Source: Aquabacterium sp. (GTDB taxonomy: Bacteria; Pseudomonadota; Gammaproteobacteria; Burkholderiales; Burkholderiaceae_C). From it: a stretch of DNA of 64,000 nucleotides. The notes under the pieces were generated by a model that saw only the letters and a program-made list of their open reading frames with translations, searched no databases and was not told the DNA's origin. Made by a program: the position numbers and the translations under genes. The stretch spans positions 310,001-374,000 of the forward strand of contig NZ_JACPYU010000003.1 of NCBI RefSeq assembly GCF_016195855.1. Direction: 5' to 3'. Positions 44,768-53,280 of this stretch are shown here, one piece after another; the stretch's first letter is position 1; each line of letters begins with the position of its first letter.

Positions 44768-45751
44768 ATGGGCGCCCAAACTGATCGCATCGTCAAAATT
44801 GAAAGCCTGCTGCGCCGAAACCGCCCAGTCAACTTCCAGATATTCCGCGACGTCCTGGAGGTCTCTCCCGCAACCATCAAGCGAGATCTGGCTTTTCTGC
44901 GTGATCGACTCGGCTGCCCCATCATTTACGACCGGGCCGAGGACACCTACCGCCTTGACGCCTCAGCTCAAGTCGGAGAACGCCTGGAAATCCCAGGCCT
45001 ATGGTTCAGCGCCACAGAGCTGCATGCACTGCTGACGGCCCACCAATTGCTCAGTGGCCTCGATCCCAACGGCGCACTGAACAGGCATGTCGGCCCCTTG
45101 CTGGATCGCATCCACCAGTTGGTCGGTCAGAATGATCGCGACAAGATCGACGTGATGCAGCGCATCAGCGTGATCAATGCCAGCCAGCGCCCCGTCGAGG
45201 CGCCGTGCTTCGAAGCCGTATGCAGTGCATTGCTGGGCCGCCATAGGCTTTCCTTCAAGTACTTCACGCGCTCGCGCCAGGCCGAGTCCCGTCGAGAAGG
45301 ATCACCCCAACGCCTGATCTATTACCGCAACACCTGGTACCTGGACGCGTGGTGCCACAAGAACAACGACCTGCGCCGCTTTGCCCTCGACGCCATGGAC
45401 GACGTTCAGGTGCGGGATGACAAGGCCAAAGAGGTCGCCATCAGCACCGTCATCAAGAACCTGGACGGGGGCTATGGCATATACGCTGGCAACCAAGTGC
45501 GCTGGGCATGGCTGTTGTTCAGTGCCCGCGCATCGCAATGGGTGGCTCGCGAGCGATGGCACCCTGATCAGCAATTGACTGCGCTGGACGATGGCAGGGT
45601 AGAGATGAAACTGCCTTTCACCGACATGACCGAACTGCGCATGGACATTTTGCGGCACGGCCCTGAGGTGGAGGTATTGGAGCCCAAAGAATTGAGGGCG
45701 GAGGTGGCACAGCAACTGCGCGATGCCCTGGCAACCTACTCCCGCACTTAG
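44768..45751 (+). CDS. WYL-domain transcription regulator
   Basis: 327 residues. The N-terminal HTH_11-like helix-turn-helix is VNFQIFRDVLEVSPATIKRD, followed by the WYL domain (RHRLSFKYFTRSR, LIYYRNTWYLDAWCHKNNDLRRFALD with the W-Y-L core) and the WCX extension near the end. WYL regulators sense nucleic acids or nucleotides and often head defence islands, where they keep costly systems silent. Here it is the first gene in front of about 19 kb of defence-type genes on the same strand. Confidence 0.9.
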   Translation: MGAQTDRIVKIESLLRRNRPVNFQIFRDVLEVSPATIKRDLAFLRDRLGCPIIYDRAEDTYRLDASAQVGERLEIPGLWFSATELHALLTAHQLLSGLDPNGALNRHVGPLLDRIHQLVGQNDRDKIDVMQRISVINASQRPVEAPCFEAVCSALLGRHRLSFKYFTRSRQAESRREGSPQRLIYYRNTWYLDAWCHKNNDLRRFALDAMDDVQVRDDKAKEVAISTVIKNLDGGYGIYAGNQVRWAWLLFSARASQWVARERWHPDQQLTALDDGRVEMKLPFTDMTELRMDILRHGPEVEVLEPKELRAEVAQQLRDALATYSRT

Positions 45752-45877
45752 GGTGGTGAGGGCCATGGCATGGCTCGCCAATACCAAGCTGAAGCTCACG
45801 CCATGAGCCTAAGGCTGATCACAATGAAGCGGATGCCCCTGTCAAACAGGCAGAAATAAGTTCAGAGGATCCCCCAG

Positions 45878-47551
45878 ATGGTCAACATTTCCGCATTGAT
45901 GAAAGCCCTGCCCGTTTCCGGGCTTGAGCCGCAAGAATTGGCCACCCTGACAGGCTTCCTCGACTTGCCTGAGCACCAGCGATGGCACGGGCATATCACC
46001 TTGCTGGAGCCGCCTGCTGGCCATCGCGTGCCGTACATCAACCCCGTTGCCGCACTGATCATTCTGTTGCGCCACCAAGGCATGGCCGCAGACGAGGCAC
46101 CGGCCCACGCGCGCGCCCTGGTCAAGGAGTTGAGGGCCGACATGCCAGATGTACCAACGGCCCGCTTCCTGGATGACTTGAAACCCGATTCTCCGGAATG
46201 CCTGCCAGCGGCGACATTTGTCGAGGCACTGAAAAGGGAAGGGCTGATTTCAGAAGCAGTCGCGGAATTCCTCGAAAAGTCCATCGTGGTCGCAGCATCC
46301 GTGCCCATGTTCCGGGGGCCGGACAACTGGACCAGCCCCTGGTCGCTTCTTGACCTTCCCGAATGGCCACCCAGCAAAGCGATGATCGAGTTCACCCCAG
46401 GCGCACCCTGGATCGACATCGACAGGTGGGGCACCAAAGAAGATTGGCCATCAGACGAGAACCCCTTCATCCAGTGGCGCAAGGCCATCTACCCTGTTGC
46501 GCAAGCGCTGGGGCACGCCCTGGGCGAGTCGGTTTACCACTTCGGCGATCTGCATGATGAATTGGACGACGATGCCGTCCATCGCTTCTTGGTGCTGCAC
46601 TGGTGTTGCTCCCACAAGCCCGACGCGGCGTTCGTGAAGCACCTGGTGACGACCAGTGGCGCTCGGGATGTGGATGAACTCAAAGCCGCACTGATCGACC
46701 CGGCAAACTACACCCATCCGTTCAAGATGAACGACGCTCTCCTCGGACTGGAAACATTGCCCTGCCGCATCAGCTACCTGCCACCGGGTGCCCGCAAAAC
46801 CGTGGCCGTGGTGTTCTCAAGCCCAGAGGCACGCCCAGTGGCTCAGGCCATCCTCGCCATGCAGATCGGTGCCGACGCTCATGTCGTCGCCCCACAGGAT
46901 TTGGCGTCTTTTGCCTGGATCAGGCAAGCGGCGATCAACTGCCCCAGATGGCGCTCAGACTACATGCAGGGACAGCGCGTGGATCAACCCATCGAAACTC
47001 TGGCGTTGATCGACGAGCTGTTTGTCATCACGGGTGAGACCGCTGCATCAAAGGGACTTGACCTGCACCTACACGAATCAGTGGAGGATCTGCTTTGGCT
47101 CGCACTGGAAAATGGGATCGCCATCAAGTGCCTCGGCATCGACCGCATGGGGCGATCAAACCCCGAATACTTTTTGAAGCAATGTGGCGCCCCAGAACGA
47201 GTGGCTGCCAAGCGGGCACTGCGCACGGCATTCACACGGCAACTCACCGAACTCCGCGTGAACAGCAAGGAGCACAGCAGTGGTTTGTGGGATGCAGAGG
47301 GCACCATGCTGACCTATGACCAACTGGATTTTCCATTTCCGTTGGTCAGGCGAATCGCCGCTTGGCAGCGTGACCATGACGAGAACATCAGCGAGCACCC
47401 TTACGGACCTCCCGGTTCATTTTGGACTCGCCACAGAAGAGAACAGTGGCAGATCACCAGGGCACTGCAGGCCGAGTTGGGCCCGAGCGTCGCGGCCATG
47501 GCCTCGGTTGATGGGGATTGGACGGGGGTTCAGGACCTGCCACGCTGGTGA
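45878..47551 (+). CDS. Large hypothetical protein next to WYL regulator
   Basis: 557 residues, not recognised. No signal peptide or membrane helix. The N-terminal ~130 residues are helical. Residues ~305-430 alternate strand and helix (RKTVAVVFSSPEARPVAQAI, GADAHVVAPQDLASF, IETLALIDELFVITGE, IAIKCLGIDRMG) like a Rossmann or TIR/SLOG-type nucleotide-binding fold; this is a guess from the pattern. GAGGA before the ATG supports the start. It lies 126 bp after the WYL gene and 214 bp before the Kiwa genes, so it may be a further defence component or part of the WYL unit. Confidence 0.6.
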   Translation: MVNISALMKALPVSGLEPQELATLTGFLDLPEHQRWHGHITLLEPPAGHRVPYINPVAALIILLRHQGMAADEAPAHARALVKELRADMPDVPTARFLDDLKPDSPECLPAATFVEALKREGLISEAVAEFLEKSIVVAASVPMFRGPDNWTSPWSLLDLPEWPPSKAMIEFTPGAPWIDIDRWGTKEDWPSDENPFIQWRKAIYPVAQALGHALGESVYHFGDLHDELDDDAVHRFLVLHWCCSHKPDAAFVKHLVTTSGARDVDELKAALIDPANYTHPFKMNDALLGLETLPCRISYLPPGARKTVAVVFSSPEARPVAQAILAMQIGADAHVVAPQDLASFAWIRQAAINCPRWRSDYMQGQRVDQPIETLALIDELFVITGETAASKGLDLHLHESVEDLLWLALENGIAIKCLGIDRMGRSNPEYFLKQCGAPERVAAKRALRTAFTRQLTELRVNSKEHSSGLWDAEGTMLTYDQLDFPFPLVRRIAAWQRDHDENISEHPYGPPGSFWTRHRREQWQITRALQAELGPSVAAMASVDGDWTGVQDLPRW

Positions 47552-47765
47552 ACCAGCCATTACTCATCTTCGGAACAGACACCCGATCCGCTGCACGACC
47601 TGCTTCATCTAGCTCATTCAATGAGCCAGTGATGCTATACCATTTGATACATAAATCCCCGTCGAGGGAAGTTTCGGGGCAAGCACACCGATCAACAGCA
47701 CTTCTGACGCGTCATGAAGCGCTGCTACCATCCGTGTCACAAAAAGTATCAAACAGGGATTGGGC

Positions 47766-48290
47766 ATGCTAGGACGGCTCATCAGAATCATGTTGGCGCT
47801 GACGGCCATTGCGCCAATCAGCGTGTCGCTGGCCTACATCTACGCGGCCAAAGACCATAACTACCAGCTGGCTGCGATCGCCGCTTGTAGTTGCCTGCTC
47901 CTGGGCGCATTGGCGCTGTGGATCATTGAACGCGCCCAGGCGGGCTTAGAACGGCTCCCTGTCACCATCAAGAAAGCAAAGAGCGCCGACAAAGAAGTGA
48001 TTGGCTTCTTCGTGGCCTATGCCCTTCCCTTGGTGTTTCGAGGACAAGCCACACCTGAACCAGGTGCCTGGCTGCTCGCTGCCGGCATGCTGTTGTTTGT
48101 TCTGTGGAGCACCCACTCACTGCAGGTCAACCCAGTGCTTGGCATATTCGGGTATCACTTCTACGAAGTGGAGACAGCAGATGGCATCACCTATTTGTTG
48201 ATATCAAAACGTCGAATCAACAGCGCACTGGCGATCAAAAACGTCGTCCAGTTGAGCGAATACGGAATTCTCGAAGCACCCACCAAGTAA
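47766..48290 (+). CDS. kwaA: KwaA-like membrane protein (Kiwa defence)
   Basis: 174 residues with four hydrophobic helices (~5-25, 33-54, 78-95, 102-118), then NPVLGIFGYHFYEVE and a soluble end. Length, four helices and the NPxLxxxGYxxYEV block fit KwaA. KwaA is the membrane sensor half of Kiwa, which detects phage attack at the inner membrane and works with KwaB to stop phage replication. AGGGA 7 nt before the ATG at 47766 decides against a TTG at 47760. kwaB follows 16 bp later. Confidence 0.8.
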   Translation: MLGRLIRIMLALTAIAPISVSLAYIYAAKDHNYQLAAIAACSCLLLGALALWIIERAQAGLERLPVTIKKAKSADKEVIGFFVAYALPLVFRGQATPEPGAWLLAAGMLLFVLWSTHSLQVNPVLGIFGYHFYEVETADGITYLLISKRRINSALAIKNVVQLSEYGILEAPTK

Positions 48291-48306
48291 AGCAGGAAGT
48301 GAAGCT

Positions 48307-49167
48307 ATGAACCTATTTGCCCTGACAAACAACCCAGCATCTCGAATCCTTCGGTTCCCCATGAGTCAAGCATTGCAGGACTCTGTCCAGGGTCTGTTCC
48401 GCAACCAGCGCAACGCCTTTCTCAACGGGATCGCAGAAACCATTGACTTCGACGGTCGCTATCGACCTGACGAAGGTGAACTGCTCGTAATTAAAAATTT
48501 CGTCGATGTCGATGGCCTCGTCGACTCGGTGAAGAACCCCCTCGGGATCGAACAATTTGACCCCAAGGTCCACAGCCTTGAGACTGTCAAAGCGATTTTT
48601 GCCGGGTGCCCCGATGGCGGGGACCAGGTTCTGGTGCAATTGTTTGAGCAGCGACGGCTGATCGCGACAAAGTCAATCGCACTCTTTTTCAGCGGCAACC
48701 TCTTTGACCGCATCACCGAGTCTGGGCTGACCTTGGACAGCAAGCTGCTCGCGGTGTTGGACGGCACAGATCTCAAGTTCCAGAGTTTTCATTTCTTGCG
48801 ACGGGTGTTTGATGTCGATGACCATTTCAAGGAAGCGACGTCAGCAGAGGTGAAACTCTTTGCGGCCCATGAAAAGCTGATGACAGCTGATGCGGCTGCG
48901 TTTGAAGCCACAGCCAGCTCCACGGTACGCCGAAAGATTGCGCTCATCCTTCAATCTGGGGTATTGGATAAACACCCGACGGACCACATCGTGGCCACAG
49001 CCAAAACATTCAAGCTGGAGATCAAAACCACACAAGAGGGCAAGATCGAGCTACCGGAAAACCAGACCGACCTGCGCAGGTTGCTGCGGTTCCTGGACGA
49101 GGATTACTACGAGTCACCCCTGACTCAGACACAGTACGTCTCGAACTCGAAACGCGTCGCCGACTGA
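48307..49167 (+). CDS. kwaB: KwaB-like protein, DUF4868 (Kiwa defence)
   Basis: 286 residues. DUF4868 features: a helical N-terminus, ELLVIKNFVDVDGLVDSVK, IATKSIALFFSGNLFDRITESGL, then LAVLDGTDLKFQSFHFLRRVFDVDDHF and a helical end. KwaB binds DNA and acts with KwaA in a membrane-linked complex. AGGA upstream of the ATG and the 16-bp gap to kwaA show one transcript. The pair is complete in length, so the system looks intact. Confidence 0.82.
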   Translation: MNLFALTNNPASRILRFPMSQALQDSVQGLFRNQRNAFLNGIAETIDFDGRYRPDEGELLVIKNFVDVDGLVDSVKNPLGIEQFDPKVHSLETVKAIFAGCPDGGDQVLVQLFEQRRLIATKSIALFFSGNLFDRITESGLTLDSKLLAVLDGTDLKFQSFHFLRRVFDVDDHFKEATSAEVKLFAAHEKLMTADAAAFEATASSTVRRKIALILQSGVLDKHPTDHIVATAKTFKLEIKTTQEGKIELPENQTDLRRLLRFLDEDYYESPLTQTQYVSNSKRVAD

Positions 49168-49241
49168 TGCTCCCGCCCGAGCGCGCGCCTTGAAAATTTT
49201 GCACTATCCTGTCATCAATTGACACGGAATGCTGACTGTCC

Positions 49242-49484
49242 ATGCCCTCAAAGCCCGACGCAGGCGAGATCCTCACCATCAAGGAGATCGCCGACTTTCT
49301 CAAGGTGACCGAGCGAACCATTTATCGCCTCGCTGCCGCCAAGAGCATCCCGGCCTTCAAGGTCGGTGGAAGCTGGCGCTTTGTTAGGGCAGAAATCGAC
49401 ATGTGGATTCGGCAGCAGTCCAGCGAGGAGCCTCGCGATCAAGGCCTTGAGCCAAGCCCATCCCTGAATAAAAAGCATCAATGA
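49242..49484 (+). CDS. Excisionase/MerR-type helix-turn-helix protein
   Basis: 80 residues: ILTIKEIADFLKVTERTIYR followed by PAFKVGGSWRFVRAEIDMWI, a complete HTH_17 fold, with a polar tail. Single-domain proteins of this type are found as first genes of several multi-gene defence operons. The stop lies 11 bp before the DUF499 gene, so it probably heads that operon and may control it. It resembles the 19555 protein in fold only. Confidence 0.85.
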   Translation: MPSKPDAGEILTIKEIADFLKVTERTIYRLAAAKSIPAFKVGGSWRFVRAEIDMWIRQQSSEEPRDQGLEPSPSLNKKHQ

Positions 49485-49495
49485 AGGCGTAAGTC

Positions 49496-52270
49496 ATGCT
49501 CGGTTTGACACTACGAGAAGAGTTTCGAGGCAAGCGTCTGAAGGGAACAGCCATCGAGCTGTCCAACGACTCCAACACTGGCGCCACGCAAGTGGCTGCA
49601 CAGTCGTTTTTGGGAATCACTTACCCCACCCATGATTTGCTCAAGGGGATCGAAGCAGTGGGCCCTAACCAGGGTCGCCCTGTGGTCATCATTGGTGAAC
49701 GCGGTCTCGGTAAATCTCACTTGATGGCCGCGCTGTACCACGCAGTCAATGACCCGACCTCAACTGGCCAGTGGCTGAACAGCTGGTCCATTACCCTGGG
49801 CGATCCGAAGATCGCTCAGATCGCTCTGCGAAGCGGCATGCAGGTGATCGGGGAAAGCCTTCACAGGCAGCGCTTCAAATTCCTTTGGGACCTGCTGCTT
49901 GACCGCCATCCCCATGGCACCTACATCAGAGGCAAATGGGAGGGCATGGGCGCATCAAAGACCGACGTGCCATCGGACAAGCTGATCATCGAGCTGCTGG
50001 AGCAAACACCAACGATGCTACTGCTGGATGAGTTTCAGACCTGGTTCGACGGGCTGACCAACACCAAGCAGTACCCCTGGAAGACATGGGCATTCAACTT
50101 CATCCAGATCCTGTCGGAGATCGCCAAAGAACGCCCAGACCTTCTGGTGCTCGTGATCTCCGTGCGCAATGGCGGCAGTGATGCTTACCAGCAAGTGCAC
50201 CGGGTGAACCCAGTCGGCATCGACTTCAAGGCGGGCGGCAACGCAGAACGTATCCAGCAGGACCGTCGACGCATGTTGCTGCATCGCCTGTTTGACAACC
50301 GCATGCAGATTGCCCAGACCAGCATTGAAGGGCTGATCAAGACCCATGTCGGCGAAGCCTTCAGACTTCACGACGTGCCGTCATCGGAGCATGAACGTCA
50401 ACGAAACGAATTCTTCGAGGCCTGGCCATTTGCACCACATCTGCTCCGGCTGCTTGAAGAGCAGGTCCTGATCGCCACCGATGCCCAAGAAACACGCGAC
50501 ATGATTCGCATTTTGGCCAACCTGTACAAGAGCCAAGGCGAGTCGGCACCTGTGTTGACCGCCGCTGATTTCCGCATGGATGACGATGCTTCAGGCATTG
50601 GTGCCCTGCTCGATTCCGTCTCCAATGAACACCACCGGACATTGCGCGCCAAAGCGCAGCAGAACATCATTTCGGTGACACAGGCCGTGACCAATCATGC
50701 GGAGGTTGCGCCACATCTACAAGAGGTCGTTGGTGCGCTTTGGCTTCGCTCGATCGCCGTGGGCAACCTGGCTGGAGCAGACCCTGCCACCTTGCAGATT
50801 GACATCACGCGTGGCAAAGCCGTGGATGACAACGCATTCCAGGTAGAGCTGGCCACGATCGTTGAGAACAGCTTCAACATCCATCAGGACGGCGCCAAGC
50901 TGGTCTTCAAGGAAGAGGAAAACCCGCGCGCGAAACTGATGGCGTACGCGCGAAACGACAAGCTCTTTAACGACGGGTCGGACCTGCAGCAGTTGGCCAA
51001 ACAAATCCGATATGTCATCGGTGGCAGCGATGAAGTTGCAAAGACCTTCCGCGTCATCGCACTGCCCAAGTCTTGGCAAACAGATCCTTGGTCCGCGCTT
51101 GAGGAGAGCGAGCACCCTGACAAGTGGAATGAGCGCCTACCCATCCTGGTCCTGCCCGAAGAGCCAGACAACCTGGACCAGCGCTTGGGACATTGGCTTA
51201 AGGATCACCTGAGCAAGCGCCGAAACACGATCCGATTCCTGCTGCCCAGATCGGGTATGACGAACGTTTTCCTCGACAGGGACCTGCTCATTCTTGCTCG
51301 GGCAGAACTGAAGGCTCAGGAATGGAGCAACCAAGGCCCCGACTACAAGAAGCTGCACGGCGAGTTCCAACTCGCGTTGCGCGACAACCTGAAGAAGCGC
51401 TTTGATCGCTTCGCTGTGCTGAACCGTTGGAGCTTTGCGGACCCTAGCCAAAGTCGCTTCAGCGTCGAGACACTCAAACAGCAAGGGGCGCAGATTCCAG
51501 ATGCCATTGAGCAGACATTGCTGAATGACTTGTTCATCCCTGAAGACTTTGCTGAACTCATCCAGATCGCCGCAAGCGAAAACACCTCGGTAGGCAAAGT
51601 CCTGCGCGAGTTACAAGAACCTCGGCCCACAGGCTATGACTGCGTGCCCTGGCTTGGTGAAACGGTCATGAAGGAGCGCATGCTCAGGCTTTGCGCACGC
51701 GGCAAGATTGCCATCAACTTGCGTGGGCAGGAATACCTCCAGACGCTGCCTGGCGAGGACGAAGAAGCAGCTTGGAAGAGACTTCGCCCCAAGCTTTCGT
51801 ACACAGGGCGCCAATTGGATGAGGTGTTCCTGATGGAGCCTTCTGCCGTGCCTGCCACGGGCGGATCATCCCCAGGCCCTGCGCCAACACCAGGCGGCGG
51901 TACCGGCGACTTGTATGGCGGAGGTGGAAACACAGGCTGGCCCGAGCCCACACCACCGGCTGGCACGGGTGAGCCCAGCCAGGGCAACGGGGGCTCGGGT
52001 GGCAACACACCGGGAGATATCTTTGGCGGTGGGGGCTCCCCAGCGCCAAAGAATGGCATCCCGCTCTCCAACCCTGCCACCTCGCCCTTGAACCTCATCG
52101 GCAAGCTTGAGGGCTGGGGCATTGGCCCAGCCACTCAGGTGGCAGACGTGGCCATCAGGGTCCGGACTGCGAGTGGCACCCAGATCACGGGCGCGCAACT
52201 CAAAGAGTTGCTCAAGAAGCTACCCGACGGCCTGACCTTTGAGTTGAGCCTTGAAAAGGAGGACAAGTGA
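49496..52270 (+). CDS. DUF499-type AAA ATPase of a PglZ defence operon
   Basis: 924 residues. P-loop IIGERGLGKSHL (residues 65-76) with Lys73, Walker B TMLLLDEFQTW near 175, and a large helical region. A Gly/Pro-rich flexible linker (~785-855, with repeats like GGGTGDLYGGGG) leads to a C-terminal domain with LKELLKKLPDGLTFELSLE. DUF499 (COG1483) ATPases stand next to DUF1156 methylases and helicases in defence islands and may couple ATP use to DNA scanning. AAGG 8 nt before the ATG fits. The stop overlaps the PglZ gene start, so the two proteins are made together. Confidence 0.85.
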   Translation: MLGLTLREEFRGKRLKGTAIELSNDSNTGATQVAAQSFLGITYPTHDLLKGIEAVGPNQGRPVVIIGERGLGKSHLMAALYHAVNDPTSTGQWLNSWSITLGDPKIAQIALRSGMQVIGESLHRQRFKFLWDLLLDRHPHGTYIRGKWEGMGASKTDVPSDKLIIELLEQTPTMLLLDEFQTWFDGLTNTKQYPWKTWAFNFIQILSEIAKERPDLLVLVISVRNGGSDAYQQVHRVNPVGIDFKAGGNAERIQQDRRRMLLHRLFDNRMQIAQTSIEGLIKTHVGEAFRLHDVPSSEHERQRNEFFEAWPFAPHLLRLLEEQVLIATDAQETRDMIRILANLYKSQGESAPVLTAADFRMDDDASGIGALLDSVSNEHHRTLRAKAQQNIISVTQAVTNHAEVAPHLQEVVGALWLRSIAVGNLAGADPATLQIDITRGKAVDDNAFQVELATIVENSFNIHQDGAKLVFKEEENPRAKLMAYARNDKLFNDGSDLQQLAKQIRYVIGGSDEVAKTFRVIALPKSWQTDPWSALEESEHPDKWNERLPILVLPEEPDNLDQRLGHWLKDHLSKRRNTIRFLLPRSGMTNVFLDRDLLILARAELKAQEWSNQGPDYKKLHGEFQLALRDNLKKRFDRFAVLNRWSFADPSQSRFSVETLKQQGAQIPDAIEQTLLNDLFIPEDFAELIQIAASENTSVGKVLRELQEPRPTGYDCVPWLGETVMKERMLRLCARGKIAINLRGQEYLQTLPGEDEEAAWKRLRPKLSYTGRQLDEVFLMEPSAVPATGGSSPGPAPTPGGGTGDLYGGGGNTGWPEPTPPAGTGEPSQGNGGSGGNTPGDIFGGGGSPAPKNGIPLSNPATSPLNLIGKLEGWGIGPATQVADVAIRVRTASGTQITGAQLKELLKKLPDGLTFELSLEKEDK

Positions 52271-53271
52271 TGGCACTTCCAGCAGCGTTGATCAACACCC
52301 TGACACGTGGTGACGCAAAGGCCGCCTGGGCTGCCATCGTCGATCACGCCATGTCCATATGCAGCAAGCCGCTGGCCAGCGGCAACGCGCCAGGTGAGGT
52401 GGTCAAGCGAGACCGTGAGGTCGGCACCCTGGACCACTTCCTGACCTCTGCCGGCTGGGATCTTTGGAAAGCCTTTGCGCAAACGGAGCTGTGCGGCGTC
52501 GAGCGCACGTCTGACCGACTGGCACGTTGGTGGACAGAGCCTTTCAACGCCAAAGCGGTACTCATCCTTGATGGCCTGTCCCTCCGCGAACTGCCATGGC
52601 TGCTGCAAGGCGCAACAGAGCATGGATACACCGTGCATGGGGTTGAGGCTACGGCATCCGAGATCCCGGGAGAGACCAACAAGTTTGCCAAGGCGATTGG
52701 CGTCAGCAGCCGCAGCCAGTTGCAGAACAACAGCGCAGGCCTGACCCACCGACTGCAACCTACCGCGACTGAGTCCGTCGATCTGCCTTGGAAAGATTGC
52801 GAACACCTTGTCAGCGGCTCACCAAACTGGGTTTTTTGGCACCACTGGCCTGACAGCAAACTTCACGATGGTTCAGGCGCAGGTCAAGGGCTGGATGGCT
52901 TGACCAAGGATGCGGCAGAACAGCTGAGCAGTGACGAGTTCTGGTCATTTGTTGACAGGCTCGCGACAGGTCGACGTTTGGTCATCACCTCTGACCATGG
53001 CTATGCGGCCACTGGCCTGTTCCCTGATGCCGACGGTGATGTAGGACAGTTCCTGAAGAAGACCTTCGCCGCAGGCCGCAGCACACCCGGCGCTGGCGAG
53101 CTTGGCCCCTTCATCCCGCCCGTGGCGCTTGAAATCGCGTCAACACACGGCACACATCGCTTGGCACTCGGCCGCCGCAAATGGAAAAGCCCAGGGGGCT
53201 ACCCCACCTTGACGCACGGCGGCTTGTCTTTGCTTGAAGTGCTGTCTCCCTATATCGAACTCAGTAAATAA
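52270..53271 (+). CDS. pglZ: PglZ-like alkaline-phosphatase-fold protein
   Basis: 333 residues, much shorter than BREX PglZ (~800+). It keeps the strand-Asp block AVLILDGLSLRELPWL, the SDHGYA metal-site block in RLVITSDHGYAATG, and the C-terminal HGGLSLLEVLSPYI typical of PglZ. The N-terminal domain of large PglZ proteins is absent. The ATG at 52270 overlaps the DUF499 stop (TGATG), with GGAGG 7 nt upstream. PglZ domains are core parts of BREX and related systems, probably as nucleases or phosphodiesterases. Confidence 0.82.
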   Translation: MALPAALINTLTRGDAKAAWAAIVDHAMSICSKPLASGNAPGEVVKRDREVGTLDHFLTSAGWDLWKAFAQTELCGVERTSDRLARWWTEPFNAKAVLILDGLSLRELPWLLQGATEHGYTVHGVEATASEIPGETNKFAKAIGVSSRSQLQNNSAGLTHRLQPTATESVDLPWKDCEHLVSGSPNWVFWHHWPDSKLHDGSGAGQGLDGLTKDAAEQLSSDEFWSFVDRLATGRRLVITSDHGYAATGLFPDADGDVGQFLKKTFAAGRSTPGAGELGPFIPPVALEIASTHGTHRLALGRRKWKSPGGYPTLTHGGLSLLEVLSPYIELSK

Positions 53272-53280
53272 GAAAAACAC

